7,841 nucleotides of DNA from NCBI GenBank assembly GCA_016291915.1, contig JAEEZP010000301.1:1-7841 (forward strand), given 5' to 3'. The position numbers and the translations under genes are program-made. The stretch comes from Prevotella sp. (GTDB taxonomy: Bacteria > Bacteroidota > Bacteroidia > Bacteroidales > Bacteroidaceae). Below the pieces are notes generated by a model that saw only the letters and a list, made by a program, of their open reading frames with translations, made no database searches and was not told where the DNA came from. Each line of letters begins with the position of its first letter. Within the stretch, counting starts at the first letter, position 1. Positions 1-6,780 of this stretch are shown one piece after another.

Positions 1-725
1 GCTTTCTCATACTGGTGCAGATGAATATAATAGTCTGCATAGGTATAGTCCCATTCCTTGACAGCCCGCCAATCCATGGAATCACGCTGCATCTTGGTGA
101 TCACATCCTCGGCATCATAGAGCCAGTCTTGTTCTATGTAACACTTAGCCAACCAGGCTCTTGCCTTTCCGTAGATTGCCGGTTGTGTAGCGTAGAGCCT
201 GCTCATATAAGCGAAAGTAGAAGCGGCATCCTCGAAGGCTCCCTCATGAAACTGTGAACGACCCATCAGCATCCATGCTTTCCAAAGGAAAGGATTATAT
301 TCCCTACGGTTAAGCCACTCAATATCTCGTGCTGTCTTTTTCCTGTTCTTTTTCCATTCCGGTCGATGGGTGATACTATGCAACTTAATGGCTTTCTTAC
401 TCTTCTCGATGGCTTTATCGAAATTACCTTTTCCTGTCTCCTTACTGGCTTTACTGCTCACCGTATAGAGGGGAATCATCTCTGTAAAATTGTCTCTATG
501 ACCATTTTCCTTTTCGAGAGAACCGTCGATATAAGCTTGTGAACCATTGAAATAGGTGTTGTAACGTGCATTGAAAGAATGCCACCACCGGCTCTTCGCC
601 GTATTCTTCTGTGTGGAACAACCTGCAAGCGATATCAGCATAACCACAACAAAAAAGACAACGACAGCATGACCCCATGAAAGCCATGCAGTCACCTTTT
701 GTTTTCTATTGTCATTATTATGCAT
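1..725 (-). CDS. TPR lipoprotein, PorW/SprE-like, N-terminal 241 residues (C-terminus outside window)
   Basis: The frame is open from ATG 725 to the window edge, so it is a partial gene. Residues 1-36 form a lipoprotein signal: charged start (NRKQK), a hydrophobic stretch at about 20-34 and a lipobox LAGC with the lipidated cysteine at C36. After it comes a Bacteroidetes-typical segment (SRWWHSFNARYNTYFNGSQA, 45-64), then helical repeats with TPR character, for example GNFDKAIEKSKKAI (100-113) and EGAFEDAASTFAYMSRLY (161-178). This layout resembles the SprE/PorW family, a TPR lipoprotein needed for type IX secretion and gliding in some Bacteroidetes, though homologues are widespread and their role where T9SS is absent is unclear. 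It begins 11 nt after the stop of the upstream 127-aa gene, so it is probably the third gene of the aroA transcript. The ATG at 725 is the first start after that stop. Gene certain; PorW link from sequence resemblance, moderate. Confidence 0.85.
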   Translation of the reverse strand, partial: MHNNDNRKQKVTAWLSWGHAVVVFFVVVMLISLAGCSTQKNTAKSRWWHSFNARYNTYFNGSQAYIDGSLEKENGHRDNFTEMIPLYTVSSKASKETGKGNFDKAIEKSKKAIKLHSITHRPEWKKNRKKTARDIEWLNRREYNPFLWKAWMLMGRSQFHEGAFEDAASTFAYMSRLYATQPAIYGKARAWLAKCYIEQDWLYDAEDVITKMQRDSMDWRAVKEWDYTYADYYIHLHQYEK

Positions 726-736
726 ATCTACAACCA

Positions 737-1120
737 CTAATCCAACAACATCACCAGTTCGTCCTTCAACTGATCAGGCACTGCCACACCGCGGAGAATC
801 AGACTTCTATTCCAGTCTTTCACTTCCGACTGCTGCATTGTGTACATCACCTCCCGGAACTGTTCTGCCTCCTCATCAGTATAACCGTCAGATGGCCTGC
901 CCTTATAGACATCCAGTTCTTCATCATCGAAATACTCAATGTCACGAGTAGCAGCCACCATCATACATTCCTGTTCACACAAGGCATTATCGCCATTACA
1001 GGTAGTGCAGTCGTTTCCAACATTAATAACGTCGGAATCGCCGTTCTTATTGTAAGAGAACAGCCCTAATATAGCGGCAAACACGCCTAGCACTAACAAA
1101 CTGATAATGAGAATTGCCAT
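737..1120 (-). CDS. Conserved small membrane-anchored protein with CX2CX6CX3C cysteine cluster, unknown function
   Basis: This 127-aa protein has one N-terminal transmembrane helix (about residues 2-22, AILIISLLVLGVFAAILGLF) and no obvious cleavage site, so it is probably anchored with the rest on one side of the inner membrane. Just after the helix lie four cysteines, C38, C41, C48 and C52, in a CX2CX6CX3C pattern that could bind a metal or Fe-S cluster, or form disulfides if outside the cytoplasm. The remainder is acidic and soluble-looking (YFDDEELDVYKGRPSDGYTD, 63-82) and ends in a predicted helix. I recall similar uncharacterised proteins in Bacteroidales but cannot name a function. It starts 15 nt after the aroA stop and ends 11 nt before the TPR lipoprotein start, so it is almost surely co-transcribed with both. 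The cysteine cluster loosely recalls FeoB-associated Cys-rich proteins, but the length and tail do not fit. Confidence 0.85.
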   Translation of the reverse strand: MAILIISLLVLGVFAAILGLFSYNKNGDSDVINVGNDCTTCNGDNALCEQECMMVAATRDIEYFDDEELDVYKGRPSDGYTDEEAEQFREVMYTMQQSEVKDWNRSLILRGVAVPDQLKDELVMLLD

Positions 1121-1135
1121 CGTCTTATGTCCCTT

Positions 1136-2389
1136 TTATTCTTCTGTTTGCTGAATAACGAATCCTGCCTGTTCCAAATGCTGCCAGAAATGCGGATAAC
1201 TCTTACTCACCACATGCGGATTATTGATGCGTAATCCGGGGAAAAGGAATGCTGCAGGGGCAAAAGCCATCGCCATACGATGATCATCATACGTATCAAT
1301 GGGAGCCAGGGAAGGCTCACATCGCTCACCGTCCCACAACAGTTCTTTTCCATCAACATCACGTATCACATACCCTAACTTACGCATCTCTGTCTTCAAA
1401 GCTTCTATACGATCGGTCTCTTTGATTTTCAGACTCCCCACTCCCGTAAAGTGGAAAGGGATATTCTTTAAAGCGCAACACACCACAAACGTCTGCACCA
1501 TGTCCGGCTGATTGATGAAATCGAAGTCCAAACGTGGCAGATTGACACGTAGCTTCTTAAGCGTTACCGTGGTAGGGACGCCACTCTCCATCTCACTGAA
1601 AATGGTCTTCACACCCAACATCGAGAAAAGATATCTCATACCGGAGTCACCTTGACGAGAACCATCGCACAAACCAGTAAGTCTGACTTCAGAAAAATAA
1701 TCCTTACACAGCGCCATCATCTCATACCAGTATGATGCGGCACTCCAGTCATTCTCTATCAAGAATGGTCGTAAGGTATATCCTCCTGGTTCAGCCTTGA
1801 TTGTTCTAACATCCGTCCACGTTACCTTTGCACCGAAATCATGCATCAGATGAATGGTCAGATCGATATACGGACGAGAGATCACCGTATCAGTTAAAGT
1901 CAACTCTATACCGTTCTTCAGTACCGGACCGATCATCAGCAATGCAGAAATATATTGTGAACTCACATTGCCGGGTAACTCTACCTTTCCTCCCTCCAAC
2001 TGTTTGCCACGAATATGCAATGGTGGAAAGCCCTCTTCTCCGAGGTAGGAAACATCCGCACCAAGATAACGGAGAGCGTTCACCAACACTTGTATCGGAC
2101 GGTGAAGCATGCGTTCAGTGCCTGTTATCGTGTGCTCTCCTGCTGTCACGGCTAAGTAGGCTGTCATAAAACGCATGGCTGTTCCTGCAGCTTTGATATC
2201 TATCGTGGGGGGCATCTCGTTCAACGCCTTCACAATAACCTGCGTATCATCGCAGTCAGACAGATTATCAGGCATTCTTGTACCCTTCGCCAAAGCATTG
2301 ATCACCAGGGCACGGTTGCAGATACTTTTCGATGCAGGTAGCGAGATGGTGGTATTGATAGATGATGGTGGTATGATAGAATATTGCAT
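1136..2389 (-). CDS. aroA: 3-phosphoshikimate 1-carboxyvinyltransferase (EPSP synthase)
   Basis: A cytoplasmic enzyme of the shikimate pathway that joins phosphoenolpyruvate and shikimate-3-phosphate to give EPSP, on the way to chorismate. At 417 aa it has the usual length. Visible motifs, numbered from the chosen start: ASKSICNR (19-26; K21, S22 and R26 match E. coli K22, S23, R27), AGTAMRF (68-74), RPI (97-99), SSQY (143-146), RPYI (172-175), NQPD with D295 matching the catalytic D313 region, KETDRI (323-328), DDHRMAMA (368-375) and SKSYP with K396 matching K411. The longer reading frame starts at a TTG at 2413, but that codon is part of a TATTTTTG -7 promoter box, so the ATG at 2389 is preferred. 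Oddities are A67 and F74, where E. coli has N94 and P101. It heads a three-gene operon with the Cys-rich membrane protein and the TPR lipoprotein. Confidence 0.97.
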   Translation of the reverse strand: MQYSIIPPSSINTTISLPASKSICNRALVINALAKGTRMPDNLSDCDDTQVIVKALNEMPPTIDIKAAGTAMRFMTAYLAVTAGEHTITGTERMLHRPIQVLVNALRYLGADVSYLGEEGFPPLHIRGKQLEGGKVELPGNVSSQYISALLMIGPVLKNGIELTLTDTVISRPYIDLTIHLMHDFGAKVTWTDVRTIKAEPGGYTLRPFLIENDWSAASYWYEMMALCKDYFSEVRLTGLCDGSRQGDSGMRYLFSMLGVKTIFSEMESGVPTTVTLKKLRVNLPRLDFDFINQPDMVQTFVVCCALKNIPFHFTGVGSLKIKETDRIEALKTEMRKLGYVIRDVDGKELLWDGERCEPSLAPIDTYDDHRMAMAFAPAAFLFPGLRINNPHVVSKSYPHFWQHLEQAGFVIQQTEE

Positions 2390-2410
2390 GGTTCGCTTCT
2401 TATTTTCTTG

Positions 2411-2443
2411 CAAAAATACGAATTATTTTCTTTATCCTCTCAA
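2411..2443 (-). promoter_or_regulatory. Predicted Bacteroidetes-type promoter of the aroA operon
   Basis: On the minus strand, TATTTTTG (2418-2411) matches the Bacteroidetes -7 consensus TAnnTTTG. A TTG at 2443-2441 lies 22 nt upstream, slightly farther than the usual 19-20 nt for the -33 element, so the -7 box is the stronger half. Transcription would start around 2404-2406, leaving a leader of about 15 nt before ATG 2389. No Shine-Dalgarno sequence is seen. Confidence 0.6.
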
Positions 2444-2483
2444 AAAGTCCCTCAAAAGTGCACAAACGACTTTATAAAGATTG

Positions 2484-2501
2484 TAAACAATGATTTGTTT
2501 A
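2484..2501. repeat. Perfect 7-4-7 palindrome in the spacer upstream of aroA
   Basis: TAAACAA and TTGTTTA are exact inverted arms around the spacer TGAT. The site lies about 65 nt upstream of the aroA -7 box and about 150 nt past the end of the DUF4838 gene. It could be an operator or a weak AU-rich hairpin. AT-rich DNA makes such palindromes fairly likely by chance. Confidence 0.35.
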
Positions 2502-2559
2502 ATACTATCTATTTGTTAAGATGATTATCACAGCCATCGGAAAATATCACTTTTCACAA

Positions 2560-2580
2560 AGTAAAACGACTTGTTTTACT
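2560..2580. repeat. Palindromic unit 1 of intergenic cluster
   Basis: AGTAAAAC and GTTTTACT are exact 8-nt arms around GACTT. The inner 19 bp, GTAAAACGACTTGTTTTAC (2561-2579), differs from the minus-strand reading of unit 2 (2627-2645) by a single base, so the two are inverted copies of one element. Confidence 0.7.
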
Positions 2581-2594
2581 GTAGTTTTAATCAC

Positions 2595-2622
2595 CTTTTC
2601 AGATAGAAAAGATGGCCTTTTC
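2595..2622. repeat. Two overlapping hairpins sharing one arm
   Basis: The order is CTTTTC (2595-2600), AGATA, GAAAAG (2606-2611), ATGGC, CTTTTC (2617-2622). The central GAAAAG can pair with either flanking CTTTTC, giving two mutually exclusive 6-bp stems with 5-nt loops. It lies between the two 19-bp palindromic units. Stems are AT-rich and not followed by a clear U tract, so this is not a textbook intrinsic terminator. Confidence 0.55.
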
Positions 2623-2626
2623 TAAG

Positions 2627-2645
2627 GTAAAACAAGTTGTTTTAC
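2627..2645. repeat. Palindromic unit 2 of intergenic cluster, just past the DUF4838 gene stop
   Basis: GTAAAACAAGTTGTTTTAC is a perfect palindrome around a central G (arms GTAAAACAA and TTGTTTTAC). It begins only 7 nt after the stop codon of the DUF4838 gene on the minus strand, so in RNA it could cap the 3' end of that transcript. It is the inverted, one-mismatch copy of unit 1. Confidence 0.7.
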
Positions 2646-2652
2646 ATGAAAA

Positions 2653-4854
2653 TTACCTAATAATCACTTCGTCAATAAAGAACCAGGCATCATAACCTAC
2701 GCCATAATGCCAGGAGGGGCACTTACCAATACCCTTTACAGCGACCCGCACATAACGAGCATTGACGGGTTGCGGAACAGAGACTGCAGCATCAATGAAC
2801 TTCACCGTGAGAGAGCGGTCTTCTGTAAATGTATAGGTACCGAAATCACGCCATGTCTCTCCATCGTCGGAAACACTATAGGTGACATATTCCGGCAACA
2901 GGATCCATGCACCGGATTGCAACAGGAAATCTCCTGAAACAGTGGTGAACGACTGCTGTTCGCCTAAATCGATGATGAAGTCGGCATCACGGCCTTCCCA
3001 TCCTACCCAACTCTCTACAAAGGTAGTACCACCATACAGTCCGTCGGTGAGAGCCTTAGCACCGAAAGAGGCATAGCGGCCGGAGGGTTCGCTCTTGAAC
3101 TGCACGGATTTCCCTTTGGCAATATTTCGTTCATTTGTAGGAAGGAAGCGCTGGCGATACAAACGGCAATAGTCTGCAGGATGATTTTTCCGCTCATTCA
3201 GTGTCACTACACCATATTCACGGGTACGTTGTTCAAAGAGTTCCAGTTGCTGGCGTGTTGTCTCGGCATCACGATCAGGATTGGTTCGGGCTATCTCTAA
3301 TTCACTGTATTGCAAAGGTAATCGTGACAGACGAACACGGTTAAGAAGAACGGTGTCCCCTTTTACCGCTTCTTCAGCTTTATCGAAAAGCTCATTGTAA
3401 GTCTTGCGCAATGGTTCATTCAGCATACCCTGTTTATGGGTAATGGGAGAATCATATATCCACAATGGAATACCACTGGCAAGAAGGGCACCTTGCAACA
3501 GTTTCTGATATTGGTAGAGATAAGGAGCTGCCTGACCATAGTAACCATTCATAAACTGCAGCATCAATGCATCTGTATCCTGATTCGGATTCCACATCAG
3601 TCGGGCTAGCATCCACGCTTTCATCTCCAGGAAGTCAGTTCCACGATTAGAGATATTCTGTTCAAAAAGCATGGTAGCATGGTGTTGTTTGAACAAACTG
3701 ATATTCTTCTGTAGGCAATGGAAATTGGGGAAGGGCGAAACCACACCGTCGAAGTTGATGACATAGTCCCAGATGAATATATTATCACTGATGGCCGACC
3801 ATCCCTTAAGTGCTTTTACGAACTCCTTACCGGATTCATTATCGGTGAGAGGAACTTCACGTTTGCAGTCAATATCGCAGAGCATGATATTGACATTGGG
3901 AAGAGGTTTCACCTTTTTAGGAGGTTGCATCGTAAACAGATAAGCCAATGTAGAGAACTCCTTATCAGGGAAACGTGCGGCTATCTTATTCAAGAAACGG
4001 ATGTAGTTACCCGACACGGCCCCCTCCTCGTCTTCCACTTTCTTACACTCCGGACACTGACAATAGGTACCGTTACCATCATTCTGACTGATAGATAGCA
4101 TACGGTATCCGGGATTGGCACGGAAGATAGAATCCACTCGCTGGCAGACGATTTCCAGAACTGCTGGATTGGTGAGACACCACTGGCTATGCGTACCGGG
4201 CTGGCGTTTCCCATTGATCATGGAATAATACTCAGGATGATCCTTTCCATAGACATCTGCCGGCAAGAGTGTGTTGAAAGTATGTACCCACATATCCGCA
4301 GCAAACAACTCCTTATGACTCTCCAGACGCATCCATCGGCGATAATCCGGATCTTCATTTCCATAACTGAAGGTCTGTCGGAAACGGAAGGCTGGTGTCT
4401 CAGCCTCATGAAGCATCGGTATGACGATCGTTTTCGAAGGAGTGAATGTGTATGCATTCTTTGCATAATACTGTACACCGAGATATTTTTCCAAGAGTGT
4501 TACCACACCATAAATACTGCCTCGGTCACCACCGTTTCTGATAAAGAGAATATCACCTTCTGTCTCCAGGGCAAAACCGTCTTCACCGGCGCGGTCGGTA
4601 GATTCACCTATGACAATGTCACCGCGTTTGGGACTGACACCATCGACTATAGGTAGTCGTGCACCTGAGATACGTTCCACAAAACGTTGCAGAAGTGTAC
4701 TTGCCTCCTCATTGTTCACATCTCGCTCCACTCTAACTATTCGTCCCTTAGCTTTTCCATTTTTAACGATAGTGGTCTGAGCCTGAGTGCAGAACAAAAA
4801 ACACAGACTGAATATGACCGTCAGAAAGATTTTTTTATCATAACCGTTGCTCAT
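2653..4854 (-). CDS. Exported DUF4838 (GH163-type) glycoside hydrolase with C-terminal F5/8 type C domain
   Basis: A 733-aa exported protein. Residues 1-26 are a Sec signal peptide (KK, hydrophobic FLTVIFSLCFLFC, then a likely cut near TQA-Q). Residues about 28-148 resemble the alpha/beta N-terminal domain of GH20 and GH67 enzymes (IGES 82-85; GSIYGVVTLLEKYLG 112-126). Residues about 155-560 carry the DUF4838 pattern: SISQNDG (254-260), CQCPEC (265-270), LAYLFTMQPPK (303-313), LCDIDC (325-330), IWDYVINF (361-368), PFPN (374-377), FEQN (397-400) and DFLEMKAWMLARLMWNP (407-423). Residues about 577-733 look like an F5/8 type C (CBM32-like) carbohydrate-binding domain (ALTDG 601-605, IDLGEQQSF 628-636, SVSDDGETW 660-668). 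From memory, DUF4838 includes CAZy family GH163, with an endo-beta-N-acetylglucosaminidase active on complex N-glycans; many members are untested. E398, E410 and D363 are candidate catalytic acids (inference). It follows the propeller gene by 50 nt and is probably co-transcribed. Confidence 0.88.
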   Translation of the reverse strand: MSNGYDKKIFLTVIFSLCFLFCTQAQTTIVKNGKAKGRIVRVERDVNNEEASTLLQRFVERISGARLPIVDGVSPKRGDIVIGESTDRAGEDGFALETEGDILFIRNGGDRGSIYGVVTLLEKYLGVQYYAKNAYTFTPSKTIVIPMLHEAETPAFRFRQTFSYGNEDPDYRRWMRLESHKELFAADMWVHTFNTLLPADVYGKDHPEYYSMINGKRQPGTHSQWCLTNPAVLEIVCQRVDSIFRANPGYRMLSISQNDGNGTYCQCPECKKVEDEEGAVSGNYIRFLNKIAARFPDKEFSTLAYLFTMQPPKKVKPLPNVNIMLCDIDCKREVPLTDNESGKEFVKALKGWSAISDNIFIWDYVINFDGVVSPFPNFHCLQKNISLFKQHHATMLFEQNISNRGTDFLEMKAWMLARLMWNPNQDTDALMLQFMNGYYGQAAPYLYQYQKLLQGALLASGIPLWIYDSPITHKQGMLNEPLRKTYNELFDKAEEAVKGDTVLLNRVRLSRLPLQYSELEIARTNPDRDAETTRQQLELFEQRTREYGVVTLNERKNHPADYCRLYRQRFLPTNERNIAKGKSVQFKSEPSGRYASFGAKALTDGLYGGTTFVESWVGWEGRDADFIIDLGEQQSFTTVSGDFLLQSGAWILLPEYVTYSVSDDGETWRDFGTYTFTEDRSLTVKFIDAAVSVPQPVNARYVRVAVKGIGKCPSWHYGVGYDAWFFIDEVIIR

Positions 4855-4904
4855 GATATACGATTTTTAAGTACAGTAATTAATATTTACAATTATAGAA
4901 ACAA

Positions 4905-6716
4905 CTATCTTAATGTGTTAACTTGCAGATATTTAACCTGATACATACTTGGAGTACCTCTTTCATCACACTGTGGCAACGGTGGTTGCTTATCCTGATT
5001 GGGGGTATTACGATCAGGCAGATTGCGCCAAGCACCGGTACGCAAACTGAGTCGTTCCACCGATTTCACGGCATGTAATGCTGGTAGTGTCAGACCAAAG
5101 CAAGAGAAAGTGCAGTTATCCGTATCAAGTTTAAGATGTATGTCTATCCATTCGTTAAGACGATAGGTGGCCAGTGGTTTCTGTTGACTACTGATCGTTC
5201 CCTTTGACAACGAGAGGGATAGCATACGTTCTCCATGGCGGTCTGTAACGTCAATCTCAAAGGGTTCATCTCCCTCAGCCACCACTTTCATACTCAGTTG
5301 AATATCTACTCTCCTACCCTGTTCGAAAACACGGATAGCACGGGCATAATCATAACGATCGGAGTCGGTAAGACAAAGTGAATGTCCATCCACAAAGACA
5401 TCGGCCCATCGTGGACGATAAAGATTCCAGTTAGGCACGGTAGCATGAGGGGTGATACCTTCAAAATGGTCATCCACGGCTCCTTGCCAAATGGTACGTA
5501 CAGGTAGTGGCACACGCGCCACCCATATATCTTCCTTATTCACACTGTAGGTAAGCCACATATTCTGATCCTGCGGTTGTTGTTCACCTTCTGTGATACC
5601 ACGCACATAACACGGACCGAAGTCTTTGTTCTCACCGAAGAAACGACGAGGGGGTACTTCTCCATGTACCACACACATCGAATCAAAACGGATGCCGTCA
5701 TCACTTGTTATCGTCACCAAGGGATAACGATAGGGTTGAGTCTCTATCGGATTGTAACAGATGGCATAGCGACCGTCTCTCGTTCGCTGACCCCATTGCT
5801 TACCCCCAGCCATTATTAAAGAAGGTACGCGCACGGGAGTTGACCAAGTCTGTCCCTCATCAGTCGACAAAGCGGCATACGACCATTTCCATAATGCTAC
5901 AACCTTTCCGTCAGAACGATGAAAATAATTAGTAGCCTGTACGCGGTTGATGGAGTCTTTCAAGGTATAGAAACCGTCAAGGCCCCGATCCTCATCGATC
6001 CATTGCAATGTCTTCAGACGGTCGGCTAGCAATGCTTCACATGCTTTACGGAAACCTTTGTCTTTCGACTGCGTATAAAAAGGATAAGACGTATTGGATG
6101 CATCCCAGGTGGTATGTGAAGAATAACGGATAAAATAGATGGGGCCTAAAGTACCATCGGGATAAATCTCCCTGACTACGCGCCCGATTCCTCCTTCTTT
6201 GAAAGGATCATAGCTATGTCCATAAAACGCCAACAACAGCAGTCGTCCGTCGGGAGCTGTATAGAAACCCATCCTTTGGTGCATGATATAACCATAATAT
6301 GGTTTCGGGAAGGTTACACCTTTCGGAGCTTTATAGGGAGGGAATGCAACGATAGGCTTTGACCAATGACGTCCGTCATCAGAGGTTACAAGAAGCGTCT
6401 GTCCCGGTGGCTGATGCTCGTCAGAGGGATTGGAAAGATATTCCAAATAGAATCGTCCTCTCCAATAAGTGATATTAGGTGCATGGTTGTAAGTCCAGCC
6501 ATGGTCTTCAGCTTCTTCCGGATGGGTTCTGTTGGCTCGTAAAACTTGAACATTTTCTGTCCCTATGGCATAGCGAAACCCTCCCTCGTGGAGTCTCGGG
6601 TTACAGATTTCGCCACCAATATATGCCACAGGCTCTTTGGGTGTCCCCGTTTGTGATAACAATGGCAAAGCACTGGTAATCAGTAATATAATCAAAGTAA
6701 AACGTTTCCTTTCCAT
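4905..6716 (-). CDS. Exported sialidase-fold (BNR/Asp-box) beta-propeller protein with C-terminal jelly-roll-like region
   Basis: A 603-aa exported protein. Residues 1-21 form a signal peptide (ERKR, hydrophobic core, likely cut at LLS-Q). Three Asp-box motifs (SxDxGxxW type) are visible: SDDGRHW (112-118), STDEGQTW (284-291) and a degenerate SDDGIRF (338-344), each ending a propeller blade hairpin. The propeller would cover about residues 30-410; residues about 415-603 look all-beta, like a concanavalin-type lectin domain. Conserved-looking polar patches include NHAPNITY (77-84), MHQRMGFY (145-152), AFYGH (163-167) and TYSVNKEDIWVAR (389-401). It is often annotated exo-alpha-sialidase, but I do not see a clear FRIP motif or a secure arginine triad, and other propeller enzymes (GH145, PL24, PL25) also carry BNR-like repeats. 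Function: probably a glycan-active hydrolase or lyase, substrate unknown. It is the first gene of the leftward unit, about 28 nt from its predicted transcription start. Confidence 0.85.
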   Translation of the reverse strand: MERKRFTLIILLITSALPLLSQTGTPKEPVAYIGGEICNPRLHEGGFRYAIGTENVQVLRANRTHPEEAEDHGWTYNHAPNITYWRGRFYLEYLSNPSDEHQPPGQTLLVTSDDGRHWSKPIVAFPPYKAPKGVTFPKPYYGYIMHQRMGFYTAPDGRLLLLAFYGHSYDPFKEGGIGRVVREIYPDGTLGPIYFIRYSSHTTWDASNTSYPFYTQSKDKGFRKACEALLADRLKTLQWIDEDRGLDGFYTLKDSINRVQATNYFHRSDGKVVALWKWSYAALSTDEGQTWSTPVRVPSLIMAGGKQWGQRTRDGRYAICYNPIETQPYRYPLVTITSDDGIRFDSMCVVHGEVPPRRFFGENKDFGPCYVRGITEGEQQPQDQNMWLTYSVNKEDIWVARVPLPVRTIWQGAVDDHFEGITPHATVPNWNLYRPRWADVFVDGHSLCLTDSDRYDYARAIRVFEQGRRVDIQLSMKVVAEGDEPFEIDVTDRHGERMLSLSLSKGTISSQQKPLATYRLNEWIDIHLKLDTDNCTFSCFGLTLPALHAVKSVERLSLRTGAWRNLPDRNTPNQDKQPPLPQCDERGTPSMYQVKYLQVNTLR

Positions 6717-6738
6717 TTTGAAGAATCCTCTTTTATTA

Positions 6739-6759
6739 CTATTTTGAAAACAAAAATAG
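6739..6759. repeat. Imperfect inverted repeat over the leftward promoter
   Basis: CTATTTTG (6739-6746) and CAAAAATAG (6751-6759) are inverted arms with one extra A, around AAAA. The right arm contains the -7 box of the leftward promoter and the left arm covers the expected transcription start. It may be an operator, or a by-product of AT-rich promoter composition. Confidence 0.3.
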
Positions 6760-6780
6760 CATTTTTTTTGGATTATTCAA
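6751..6780 (-). promoter_or_regulatory. Predicted promoter of the propeller–DUF4838 unit
   Basis: On the minus strand, TATTTTTG (6758-6751) matches TAnnTTTG, with TTG (6780-6778, within TTTTG) 19 nt upstream as the -33 element. This is a near-ideal Bacteroidetes spacing. Transcription would start around 6744-6746, about 28 nt before ATG 6716. No such box is seen in the 50-nt gap before the DUF4838 gene, which supports one transcript for both genes. Confidence 0.7.

Noticed and set aside
496..687. Minus-strand 63-aa frame rich in cysteine
   Set aside because: It is an out-of-frame shadow of the TPR lipoprotein, whose own frame has a proper lipobox and continues to the window edge.
677..1069. 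Plus-strand 130-aa frame
   Set aside because: It lies antisense to the 127-aa Cys-rich gene and the lipoprotein start, has no recognisable domain, and its composition (many His, Cys and Ser) is typical of antisense translation.
2595..2645. Classical Rho-independent terminator for the DUF4838 transcript
   Set aside because: The stems are AU-rich and none is followed by a clear run of U on the minus strand; termination is possible but the textbook form is not present.
2560..2645. CRISPR array
   Set aside because: Only two units occur, in inverted orientation, with an internal palindromic segment instead of a spacer series, and no cas gene is near.
3718..4656. Plus-strand frames of 126 and 155 aa inside the DUF4838 gene
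   Set aside because: Both are antisense to a strongly supported coding sequence, without promoter or domain signal.
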